In this document: positions 8,115 through 13,754 of the stretch, one piece after another
Numbering within the stretch: position 1 is the first letter of the stretch
Layout of the letters: each line of letters begins with the position of its first letter
From: JACPFJ01 sp041738275
GTDB taxonomy: Bacteria > Desulfobacterota > Desulfuromonadia > Geobacterales > Pseudopelobacteraceae
Reading direction: 5' to 3'
Length of the DNA: 17,085 bases
Assembly (NCBI GenBank): GCA_041738275.1
Contig: JBGSQD010000032.1
Coordinates: forward strand, 1 to 17,085
Made by a program: the position numbers and the translations under genes
Notes under the pieces: generated by a model
Databases searched by the model: none
Told to the model about the DNA's origin: nothing
The model's input: the letters and a program-made list of their open reading frames with translations, nothing else

Positions 8115-8716
8115 TTCTCCTCCTTTTGTTGCTTCAGGATCTCCACCCGTCTGTTTAGCCGCTTGTCTTCTGAGACAGGACAACATGTGCCTTTCCCTGC
8201 TACCCTCCCGACAATGACACCGTTGGCCTTCAGAATGGCGGCAATGTGATTTGCCCTTCTGATTGACAACTTCTCGTTATAGGCATTCGTCCCGATTGAG
8301 CAGGTATAGCCGGTCAGATCAAACGTACTTGTTCTCGACAGATCCTTCAGCAACTCGTTGAGTCGGTCTTCTTCGTGACGGGAAGATCTTACGCTGTCGA
8401 AATCGAACAGAACGGTTTCGGCTCGTCCCGGTTTCCGACTGGTTTCGCCTTTCTTATTCTGAACCTCGTGTTCTTCCTGAACAGCAAGAACTGTCTGCTT
8501 ATCCGGGGTAGACAGCCGCACAACCAGTTTTGGTGGAACCGGCATCTTCGACAGCTGGTTGTCCGGGCAGTTTGAGCAAACAACGAATTGCTCATCTTCC
8601 TTGGCCACCGCTGCTTCGTATGAATAGCTGTATGGCCGTTGGCGGATGTCATTAGCGTTGCCTGTCAATGGAACAAGCAACGCAAGCATGATGATGCTCA
8701 CGGTTTTCCCCGGCAT
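8111..8716 (-). CDS. OmpA-family C-terminal domain protein, first gene of the tra operon
   Basis: This 201-residue exported protein has a signal peptide (about 1-21, ending TGNA) and a variable segment with a CSNC pair (47-50). An OmpA-like peptidoglycan-binding domain follows (about 102-195), with VLFDFDSVRSS, then GYTCSIGTNAYNEKLSIRRA, then RLNRRVEIL. The Asp normally found in the GHTD-type loop, which contacts peptidoglycan diaminopimelate, is a Cys here (139). A second pair, TCC, lies at 177-179. These cysteines may form disulfides, which would explain the overlapping dsbC-like gene. A role in anchoring the transfer channel to the cell wall is inferred. The start ATG at 8714-8716 is preceded by GGAGG. 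Confidence 0.85.
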   Translation of the reverse strand: MPGKTVSIIMLALLVPLTGNANDIRQRPYSYSYEAAVAKEDEQFVVCSNCPDNQLSKMPVPPKLVVRLSTPDKQTVLAVQEEHEVQNKKGETSRKPGRAETVLFDFDSVRSSRHEEDRLNELLKDLSRTSTFDLTGYTCSIGTNAYNEKLSIRRANHIAAILKANGVIVGRVAGKGTCCPVSEDKRLNRRVEILKQQKEEK

Positions 8717-8748
8717 GTGGCCTCCAGAATGAGTTGTTCATAAGAATA

Positions 8749-8765
8749 ATCTATAGGGGGGGCAG
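8749..8765 (-). promoter_or_regulatory. C7-TATAGAT element, copy 1 (drives the tra operon side)
   Basis: Minus-strand copy of CTGCCCCCCCTATAGAT, which points at the ompA-like gene; 32 nt separate TATAGAT from its ATG. TATAGAT could act as a -10 element. No TTGACA-like box lies 16-18 nt upstream. The same 17 nt recur at 9007-9023 and 12437-12453. Confidence 0.6.
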
Positions 8766-9006
8766 GTTTGACGGGTTAGCAGGGGCATCGAGATGCTGCA
8801 AGTGATGCATAGGGAATGATCATGAAACAACAGGAGCGGATTCTTCCACTCCAACTTTATTTCATGGCACGAAAACTTGGTCTGGGTACGACAGCCAAGA
8901 GAACGCTCAAACAGTATACGGTTAAATAAAACAAATAAAATATTTTTATTAATCAACAAATTTAAACTGTTCGGGGAAAAACAGCCTTCAAAAGTACCGG
9001 TTCAAA

Positions 9007-9023
9007 CTGCCCCCCCTATAGAT
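9007..9023 (+). promoter_or_regulatory. C7-TATAGAT element, copy 2 (drives the rep operon)
   Basis: Plus-strand copy of CTGCCCCCCCTATAGAT, with 39 nt between TATAGAT and the ATG of the small HTH gene that precedes rep. The flank (CAAACTG before, TAG after) resembles copy 1. No recognisable -35 box is seen. Confidence 0.6.
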
Positions 9024-9062
9024 TAGTAAACTGGGAGAAACACCACGAACGGAGGAAAAGCA

Positions 9063-9236
9063 ATGGAAGCACTTTTGAGGCAACGAGACTTGATGGAAAT
9101 CATGAGCGTATCACGAGCAACGCTCTGGAGGATGCTGAGATATCAGGATTTTCCGAAACCAGTTATCCTGATGGGATGCAAACGATGGCGTCGTAAGGAT
9201 TTTGAATCGTGGCTGGAGGCTAGAAAAGGTGAATAG
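9063..9236 (+). CDS. Small AlpA/excisionase-like helix-turn-helix protein
   Basis: This 57-residue protein begins MEALLRQRDLMEIMSVSRAT and ends with DFESWLEARKGE. The pattern of LMEIMSVSRATLWRML, then a wing with FPKPVILMGCKRWRRKDFESWL, is that of AlpA/MerR-like winged HTH proteins. Some of these act as excisionases and many as small plasmid or phage regulators. A strong GGAGG lies 7 nt before the ATG. It precedes rep by 44 nt in the same direction and is the first gene downstream of C7 element copy 2. It may regulate rep, bind the divergent region, or (if the element integrates) act in excision. No integrase is visible in the window. Confidence 0.75.
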   Translation: MEALLRQRDLMEIMSVSRATLWRMLRYQDFPKPVILMGCKRWRRKDFESWLEARKGE

Positions 9237-9280
9237 AAGCTGCAGCAGAAATAAAGCGTTCCTGAATACGGAGGTTTCGA

Positions 9281-10114
9281 TTGCATGATTCCTTTCAGCC
9301 GCTGTTATTCGATTCTAATGAACCCTTGTCCGAAACATTTGAGCAGTTATTGGCAAGCCTTGCCACAAACCCCAAATATCTACCCGAATGGCCCGACGGG
9401 CAAAGAGCTATGCCGAATGAGATCCTGCGTTCGGCGCTCTTCAATTGCCGCAACCGGAATCAGCCACGCATGTTCATGAAGGATGCCGAAATTGCCGTGA
9501 TCGGTGATGGACAGGTTATCTACCGCGGCGAGGAATTGCGCCAGGACGATGAGCTCGTCTGGATGCATCTCATGCATCTGTTTAAGAAACTCGCTTTGGG
9601 AGAATGTGTCGAGTTCACTCCCTATTCATTTATCAAGGCTCTTGGGTGGCCCATCAAGGGACAGAATTACGAACGGCTGCGGACCTGCCTGAGTCGCATG
9701 CAGGCCACAGCTCTGCGAATCCAGTCAAAGCGCCTGCAGTGTTTTATCAGCATCTCACTGATCCAGAAATTCATGTCCAGAAACGACCGGAATGAAAATC
9801 TATCACGCTGGCAGGTCTGGGTTGGCAAGGAAATGCAGTTGCTGTTCGACGGGGATTTTCTAACCAGGGTGACCTGGGAGACCAGACGTTCATTACCGGA
9901 CGGAATTGCCTCCAAGCTGTTCGGTTACTGGGCAAGTCATCGTAAACCATACCCGGTCAAGATCGGAACTCTGTTGAAGCTGTGCGGCTCAGAAATGTCA
10001 GTAAAGCATTTCAAGGCGGAGTTGAAGAAATCTCTCGATCATCTCAGGGGGATCGGTTTTCTGGAAACATGGGAATTCAAGGATGATCTGGTAATGGTTA
10101 CCAGGAGGTATTGA
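9281..10114 (+). CDS. trfA: TrfA-family plasmid replication initiator
   Basis: This is a 277-residue initiator. The block LPEWPDGQRAMPNEILRSAL (about 34-53) and the later FTPYSFIKALGWP, NYERLRTCLSRMQATAL and LPDGIASKLFGYW stretches follow the layout of IncP TrfA. TrfA binds iterons as a monomer, opens the origin and recruits the host helicase. The likely start is TTG at 9281-9283 with GGAGG 6 nt upstream; an ATG 4 nt later is in another frame. The stop codon (10112-10114) lies inside the first of six iterons, so the origin directly follows its initiator. The N-terminus is short compared with full-length RK2 TrfA and closer to its short form. Confidence 0.88.
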   Translation: MHDSFQPLLFDSNEPLSETFEQLLASLATNPKYLPEWPDGQRAMPNEILRSALFNCRNRNQPRMFMKDAEIAVIGDGQVIYRGEELRQDDELVWMHLMHLFKKLALGECVEFTPYSFIKALGWPIKGQNYERLRTCLSRMQATALRIQSKRLQCFISISLIQKFMSRNDRNENLSRWQVWVGKEMQLLFDGDFLTRVTWETRRSLPDGIASKLFGYWASHRKPYPVKIGTLLKLCGSEMSVKHFKAELKKSLDHLRGIGFLETWEFKDDLVMVTRRY

Positions 10115-10248
10115 CCTTTGACCGACCGGACATTGACTTATGACCGACTCACTATTGACCTTTGGCCGACCGGTACTGACTTTTGACCGACCTGAGTATT
10201 GACTTTAGGCCGACCGGAATATTGACCTTTGACCGACTGCCATCGACC
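10110..10248 (+). repeat. Iteron array (six 18-bp direct repeats plus one partial)
   Basis: Six copies close to ATTGACYTTTGRCCGACC start at 10110, 10132, 10154, 10175, 10198 and 10221. A degenerate ATCGACC follows at 10242. Spacing is 21-23 bp, about two helical turns, so the copies face the same side of DNA. This is the expected binding array for the TrfA-type initiator and would set copy number and incompatibility. The first copy includes the end of the rep gene. Confidence 0.93.
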
Positions 10249-10280
10249 TGATTTCTGAAAACAATCTCTTAGTTACAAGG

Positions 10281-10324
10281 TTATCAACACCCCGCTAACC
10301 TTTATTTAACCAATTTTAACCAAT
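10281..10324 (+). other. Probable replication origin: DnaA-box-like site and A/T-rich unwinding element
   Basis: TTATCAACA at 10281-10289 differs by one base from the DnaA box TTATCCACA. An A/T-rich stretch follows with a perfect tandem 10-mer, TTTAACCAAT at 10305-10314 and 10315-10324, preceded by a related CTAACC. Iterons, then a DnaA box, then an A/T-rich tandem repeat is the standard arrangement of an iteron origin. Confidence 0.75.
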
Positions 10325-10384
10325 AAGAGGCATCGGATTGACATTTCATTTCCCCTGAGAAAGCCAAACCAACCGGGCGATATC

Positions 10385-10514
10385 GCGTCCCGATTCAGCT
10401 CATAGCCGAATCGGGACGCTAACTGAATTTTCCATTTCGGCACAGCCAGGCTCAAAACGTTGAGCACTGGCACAGCCGAGCATCGGAGCACGCCTCCGTA
10501 GTTGGCTTTTTTTT
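10385..10514 (+). ncRNA. Structured RNA candidate or leader: three hairpins ending in an intrinsic terminator
   Basis: Three hairpins follow one another. The first is a perfect 12-bp stem GCGTCCCGATTC/GAATCGGGACGC (10385-10419, 11-nt loop). The second is an 11-bp stem with one bulge and an AACG loop (10445-10471). The third is a terminator-like hairpin (10475-10506) followed by T8. This could be an antisense or regulatory RNA of the replicon, an attenuator ahead of the sigma-like gene, or only the rep transcript's 3' end. A TTGACA lies upstream at 10338-10343, but no good -10 matches it. Confidence 0.45.
10475..10514 (+). terminator. Rho-independent terminator before the sigma-like gene
   Basis: An outer stem GCCGA/TTGGC (one G-U pair) and an inner stem CGGAG/CTCCG, separated by a small internal loop, are followed directly by eight T residues (10507-10514). 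It would stop plus-strand transcripts from rep or the origin 17 nt before the next start codon. The sigma-like gene would therefore depend on read-through or anti-termination. Confidence 0.7.
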
Positions 10515-10531
10515 ACCTGGAGCGACCAATC

Positions 10532-11089
10532 ATGGACTTTCATAAAGCTGTTGAATGGATCAAGGACAATGATTCTGTAATCAAGGGTTATATTGCCAAA
10601 TATCGCAAGTTCTCACCCTATGAAGAATGCGACTTCATAAAGGAAGCATTTGAAGCGGCAATGATTGCAGCAATGCGCAGCAAGAAAAAGCAAATTTGCT
10701 TCGAGGCGGCATTCTGGACGGTATTTCGAAGCAAGATAAGCGTCATAACGCCATCCCCCGACATGCTGACCCATGGCTCAAATTCGGTTCCCTCAAATCT
10801 TTGCAAAGAGGATCTTTCTGACGTATCAGGCAAGCGCAGCAGAAAGCGCAGAAAACAACAGGACATAGAGGCTATCTACAACTCAATCTGTCATCTGCTC
10901 ACCAAGAAGGAACAGCAGGTCCTCTACCTATCGTTGGGAATCGGGAAGGAAGGGAAACTTTCCAACTACGAAATCGCTAATCGTCTCGGATGCGTAGTAT
11001 CAAACGTTCGCGACATCCTCAACAGGGCTCTTGAACGCATTCGATCTCTGGTCTCCAATGGGACCATAGATCCCGGACACTTAACCTGA
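10532..11089 (+). CDS. Plasmid-encoded sigma-70-like protein (region 2-like and region 4)
   Basis: This protein has 185 residues from the ATG at 10532, with TGGAG 9 nt upstream. The C-terminal part (about 115-173) is a clear sigma region 4: LTKKEQQVLYLSLGIG, then the HTH LSNYEIANRLGCVVSNVRDI and NRALERIRSL. The N-terminal part (about 14-68) has IKGYIAKYRKFSPYEECDF, then FEAAFWTVFRSKI, which resembles a shortened sigma region 2. A basic linker (KRSRKRRKQQ, 101-110) joins them. It is about the size of an ECF sigma factor, but no anti-sigma gene is evident. It may direct RNA polymerase to plasmid promoters; the C7-TATAGAT elements are the obvious candidates. Alternatively it is a region-4-type activator that does not replace the main sigma. 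Family is fairly sure; target is inferred. Confidence 0.72.
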   Translation: MDFHKAVEWIKDNDSVIKGYIAKYRKFSPYEECDFIKEAFEAAMIAAMRSKKKQICFEAAFWTVFRSKISVITPSPDMLTHGSNSVPSNLCKEDLSDVSGKRSRKRRKQQDIEAIYNSICHLLTKKEQQVLYLSLGIGKEGKLSNYEIANRLGCVVSNVRDILNRALERIRSLVSNGTIDPGHLT

Positions 11090-11126
11090 AGAATCTCGCA
11101 TTTCCAGCATAAACAGGAGAACAACA

Positions 11127-11582
11127 ATGGAACTTGAAAATGCAGCATCAACATTCCGGCCAATTTCAATGAAGGCTCTCAAGAGGATGGTCTACGATGG
11201 ACTGATTTCCGAGCCGCTGTCGGAATCAGATCAGTACACCCTGTCGATTCTCTGTCGAATCTGGTCATGCGAGTGGTATGTGGCGCAGATGAACAAGACG
11301 TTCAGACCAGACAAGAGAGCCCTGATGCTGGCTTTCCCCAATTTTGGAAAAATAGAACGATACATTCTGAATTGCTATATTCCTGACGAATTTAAGCCAA
11401 AAACAAAAGTAACTGTCAGGGGCTTATCGAAAAATATTCGGGATTTTTACCATGTCGATTATCCGGATTTCAAAATCAAGCGGGTCCGTCAGATTGCCTA
11501 CAATTTGCTCAGAAATTCCAGGGGAGAAACCAGAAGACAGTTCATCTCACTCATGGCTCTTGAGCGTGAATCCAGGAAATAA
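11127..11582 (+). CDS. Unrecognised basic protein, 151 residues
   Basis: I do not recognise a family. The ATG has AGGAG about 8 nt upstream, and the gene begins 37 nt after the sigma-like gene on the same strand, so both are probably one operon. The protein is soluble and basic. It has a helical N-terminus (ISMKALKRMVYDGLI) and an aromatic/cysteine-containing middle (LSILCRIWSCEWYVAQM). The strongly basic C-terminal half (FKPKTKVTVRGLSKNIRDFY, then KIKRVRQIAYNLLRNSRGETRR) suggests nucleic-acid binding. No signal peptide or membrane helix is seen. Its place between a sigma-like gene and another HTH-like gene suggests a regulatory role. This is inference only. Confidence 0.6.
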   Translation: MELENAASTFRPISMKALKRMVYDGLISEPLSESDQYTLSILCRIWSCEWYVAQMNKTFRPDKRALMLAFPNFGKIERYILNCYIPDEFKPKTKVTVRGLSKNIRDFYHVDYPDFKIKRVRQIAYNLLRNSRGETRRQFISLMALERESRK

Positions 11583-11615
11583 ATGGCCTTTAACGTCTGT
11601 CAAAAAATCCAAACA

Positions 11616-11654
11616 ACAAACTTTTCTAAAGAAAGTAGTAATAGAAAAGTTTGT
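11616..11654 (+). repeat. 13-bp perfect inverted repeat upstream of the next gene
   Basis: ACAAACTTTTCTA (11616-11628) and TAGAAAAGTTTGT (11642-11654) are exact reverse complements around a 13-nt spacer. The right arm ends 8 nt before the AAGGAGG ribosome site of the following gene. It could be a protein-binding operator for self-control of that gene, or an RNA hairpin affecting its translation. It lacks a T-run, so it is not a normal terminator. Confidence 0.75.
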
Positions 11655-11674
11655 ATTACATCAAGGAGGCAATG

Positions 11675-12286
11675 ATGAATGCCGAGGACTTGGAAGAAAA
11701 GCTCAACAACCTGGTCATCGAGACGTATTCATGTGGGTATAGCGTTGTGGAGATTACCAGGGCGCTCAGAAAATCCAGTGTAGATTTTGTTCACAGTCTG
11801 CTGAGGGATACAGGGCATATTCGAGCAATGGCCAGGAGCGAATATCGCCGCAAATATGATATCGATTACAGATTGGCGGAGGCATTCCGTAAGAAAGGAT
11901 TCTCTTTTGGCCGTTGGTGTCTTGGCTGGAAATTTGATCCGGAGTCGGCGGCGACAGATCTCAAAATCGCACATGATGAAGGCGAGTTACCCGCAGCGCA
12001 CGCTGCTTTACGGAGAGACTTTCCGGAAGTGTTTTTCAGCATTTTTGGCGGCAGCAGGCCCAGGAAGGAGAAGAGAAAGAAAATAATTCTCACTCTGCCA
12101 CCTTCTCTCAGAATCGATTGGAATGTTGAACGTAAAATATTTATTGCCACCATTCCGGAGTATCCATTGATCGAAATCATCGGAAGCAACTGGGATGAGG
12201 CCTATTTCGACACCAAGGCAGCATATCGGCAACAGGAGTACATTATGAGGTTGAACCGCCTCATTGCAGGTCAGCCAATGTTATGA
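11675..12286 (+). CDS. Unrecognised protein with probable N-terminal HTH, 203 residues
   Basis: The chosen start is ATG at 11675 with AAGGAGG 5 nt upstream. An adjacent ATG at 11672 and a TTG further up are possible. Residues 21-45 (GYSVVEITRALRKSSVDFVH and on) fit a helix-turn-helix. A basic region (IRAMARSEYRRKYDIDYRLA) follows, then FGRWCLGWKFDPESAA. After a lysine-rich linker (RPRKEKRKK, 128-136) the C-terminal part (about 137-200) looks beta-rich: IILTLPPSLRIDW, KIFIATIPEYPLIEIIG. I do not recognise the family. Two domains with an HTH, behind a sigma-like gene and an operator-like inverted repeat, suggest a transcription regulator. Confidence 0.58.
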   Translation: MNAEDLEEKLNNLVIETYSCGYSVVEITRALRKSSVDFVHSLLRDTGHIRAMARSEYRRKYDIDYRLAEAFRKKGFSFGRWCLGWKFDPESAATDLKIAHDEGELPAAHAALRRDFPEVFFSIFGGSRPRKEKRKKIILTLPPSLRIDWNVERKIFIATIPEYPLIEIIGSNWDEAYFDTKAAYRQQEYIMRLNRLIAGQPML

Positions 12287-12434
12287 ATGCATCATTTACG
12301 GCTCCATTTTCGCTGCCATTTTTGGAAGTCCGCTAAAATGCCTCATTTATGGCTCCTTTTTCGCAGCAATTGATGCCGCCAAAATGGCATGTTTCAAATT
12401 AGTAGCCATTTCAGACGTCATTTTCGCCACCATA
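12287..12434 (+). repeat. Imperfect direct repeats upstream of parM: candidate centromere
   Basis: A block ATGCaTCATTTAcGGCTCC followed by aTTTTCGCtGCcATT at 12287-12320 recurs 51 bp later (12338-12371) with only scattered changes. A shorter CATTTTCGCC echo lies at 12420-12429, and GCCAAAATGGC (12378-12388) is a near-palindrome. Tandem repeats directly ahead of a ParM-ParR pair are the usual form of a parC centromere bound by ParR, which also represses the operon. No gene is seen in this stretch. Confidence 0.55.
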
Positions 12435-12436
12435 AC

Positions 12437-12453
12437 CTGCCCCCCCTATAGAT
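12437..12453 (+). promoter_or_regulatory. C7-TATAGAT element, copy 3 (drives the partition operon)
   Basis: Third exact copy of CTGCCCCCCCTATAGAT, on the plus strand ahead of the ParM-like gene. It follows ATAAC and precedes ACTTATTATG. The distance to the ATG is 19 nt (12473) or 49 nt (12503), depending on which start is used. It directly follows the repeat-rich putative centromere. Confidence 0.6.
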
Positions 12454-12502
12454 ACTTATTATGGAGACATGAATGTTCTCACAAAACAATCTGGGGGTGG
12501 TT

Positions 12503-13390
12503 ATGAATGTGTTGGTGTGCGATCTCGGGTTTTCTTCGGCTAAGTGGATTTATGGGGAAAGGAAGGGAAGGATTATTTCGGCATTCAGTTACAACGGTGA
12601 CAATCTTCTGGTGGGGGAAGATGCCCTGATGTCGTCGGGATCTTCCTACCTGAAAACCATGGAAGAGCTGATTCGCTATTATCCGGTATTTGTCGAGCAG
12701 TGCCAAAAGAAAGCAGCGACTGAGGATGACATCATCCTGGCCGTTGGACTCCCGTATACCTTCTGGCAGGAACAGCACAAGCCCGGCGGAGCGGTTCCTG
12801 GTTTATCAAAATCGCTGACGGGTGGAGCGGTCAAGGATGTTGTCGTGTTCCCACAGGGGCTGGGAGGTCTCAGAGACTACCTGGATGGCTTGCCGGAACG
12901 ACCGTCAGGAAACGTGCTCGGTATCGACATCGGATTCAACACCATCATCTTTACTCTGTTCTCGCCGCAACGGAAGCAGATAATCCACGGCAAAACCCTC
13001 AACAAACGCGGCGTCCACCAGATGGCAACAAGCTTCCTCCTTCCGCGGATCAAGGACCTCGCACCTTCAGGAACCTTCACGCCGGTCGAAATTGCCTTCC
13101 TGATTGAAAAAGGCTATCTGCAATACGGCTTTGAACGCCACGACGTCACCAGAGAGATCCAGGAAGCCGGAGTTGCATATATCGAGCACATCATAAGGGA
13201 TATTCAAGGTGAACTGCAGGCACATGTCGGCATGCATGCGGATTTTGACCGTGTCTTGTTATTCGGTGGCGGCGCCGCCTTGCTCAAAAACGGATTGCCG
13301 GCAAAAAACATTGAAGTTGTTGTGCTGCCCGAGCCTGAGTATGCCAACGCCAGGGGATTTCTGTCGCTCGCAGAAGGAAAAGGAGTGTGA
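12503..13390 (+). CDS. parM: ParM/StbA-like actin-family plasmid segregation ATPase
   Basis: This protein has 295 residues from ATG 12503. It carries the actin-fold nucleotide motifs: phosphate-1 CDLGFSSAKW (6-15), phosphate-2 VLGIDIGFNTIIFTL (138-152) and the adenosine motif RVLLFGGGAALL (250-261). ParM-type filaments push plasmid copies apart when capped by ParR bound at the centromere. An in-frame ATG at 12473 (GGAG 6 nt upstream) would add ten residues. I prefer 12503, because actin-like segregation proteins usually start just before the first strand, and its leader length fits the other two C7-element genes. The next gene starts 1 nt after the stop. It is shorter than R1 ParM (about 320), so Alp-type relatives are possible. 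Confidence 0.85.
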   Translation: MNVLVCDLGFSSAKWIYGERKGRIISAFSYNGDNLLVGEDALMSSGSSYLKTMEELIRYYPVFVEQCQKKAATEDDIILAVGLPYTFWQEQHKPGGAVPGLSKSLTGGAVKDVVVFPQGLGGLRDYLDGLPERPSGNVLGIDIGFNTIIFTLFSPQRKQIIHGKTLNKRGVHQMATSFLLPRIKDLAPSGTFTPVEIAFLIEKGYLQYGFERHDVTREIQEAGVAYIEHIIRDIQGELQAHVGMHADFDRVLLFGGGAALLKNGLPAKNIEVVVLPEPEYANARGFLSLAEGKGV

Positions 13391-13391
13391 C

Positions 13392-13700
13392 ATGGCCCAA
13401 TTTTCCGTGAAACTCATCACATATGACCCTGTCATTATCGATGCTTTTGATCGCTTACGAAAAAGCAGGAAACAGGCGGCGTTCACCCATGAGGCACTGA
13501 AATTTTTCCTCGCAACCGAAAAAGGGGTTCAGGTACTTTTGCTCATGAAAGGAAATGACCCTGTATCTTCATCAACAATGACTTCTATATCGGTTGCTGA
13601 ACCACGAGTCGAAGCAACAAAAGAACCGAAAGCAATTTTTCAAGGTAGTGCTTCACAAGACAGTTCTTCCGATATCATTGCCAGCATACTGAAGGACTGA
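13392..13700 (+). CDS. ParR-like centromere-binding adaptor of the partition operon
   Basis: This 102-residue protein starts at ATG 13392, one base after the parM stop, with AAGGAG 7 nt upstream. The N-terminal half (about 3-50) fits a ribbon-helix-helix fold: strand FSVKLITYD, then helices VIIDAFDRLRKSRKQAAFT and HEALKFFLATEKG. The rest is a flexible Ser/Thr/Glu-rich stretch ending in a short hydrophobic helix (SDIIASILKD), the kind of tail that adaptor proteins use to bind the ParM filament end. The role is assigned by position and architecture; sequence alone would not prove it. Confidence 0.7.
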   Translation: MAQFSVKLITYDPVIIDAFDRLRKSRKQAAFTHEALKFFLATEKGVQVLLLMKGNDPVSSSTMTSISVAEPRVEATKEPKAIFQGSASQDSSSDIIASILKD

Positions 13701-13754
13701 AAGGGAAAGCCAAACATCATTCCACTCTAATGCTCATTATTTTCAGGAGATGAT

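Larger units (their letters stand above)
8717..9062. other. Divergent control region between tra and rep operons
   Basis: No convincing gene lies in these 346 nt. The region holds two copies of the C7-TATAGAT element facing outward. Between them is an imperfect nested dyad at 8821-8866: CATGAAA and TTTCATG arms around GGAGCGGA-ttct-TCCACTCC, which has one mismatch. A very A/T-rich stretch (8924-8970) includes AATCAACAAATTT at 8951-8963, one base off the IHF consensus. This would suit a bent-DNA regulatory region or a transfer origin, but I see no nick-site motif I can name. Confidence 0.5.

Noticed and set aside
8738..8959. Minus-strand reading frame of about 73 codons in the divergent region
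   Set aside because: It has no good ribosome site, runs across the C7 element and an A/T-rich stretch, and the peptide shows no recognisable fold or family.
9285..9479. ATG-started frame overlapping the beginning of rep
   Set aside because: It is out of frame with the TrfA-like protein, is short and has no family features. The TTG start at 9281 with GGAGG is better.
10110..10248. Regularly spaced repeats resembling a CRISPR array
   Set aside because: The spacers are only 3-5 nt, the period is about 22 bp, there are no cas genes, and the array follows a TrfA-type rep gene. It is an iteron array.
10338..10343. TTGACA upstream of the hairpin region as a sigma-70 promoter
   Set aside because: No -10-like hexamer occurs 16-18 nt downstream (the sequence there is aaagcca-like), so I do not call a promoter.
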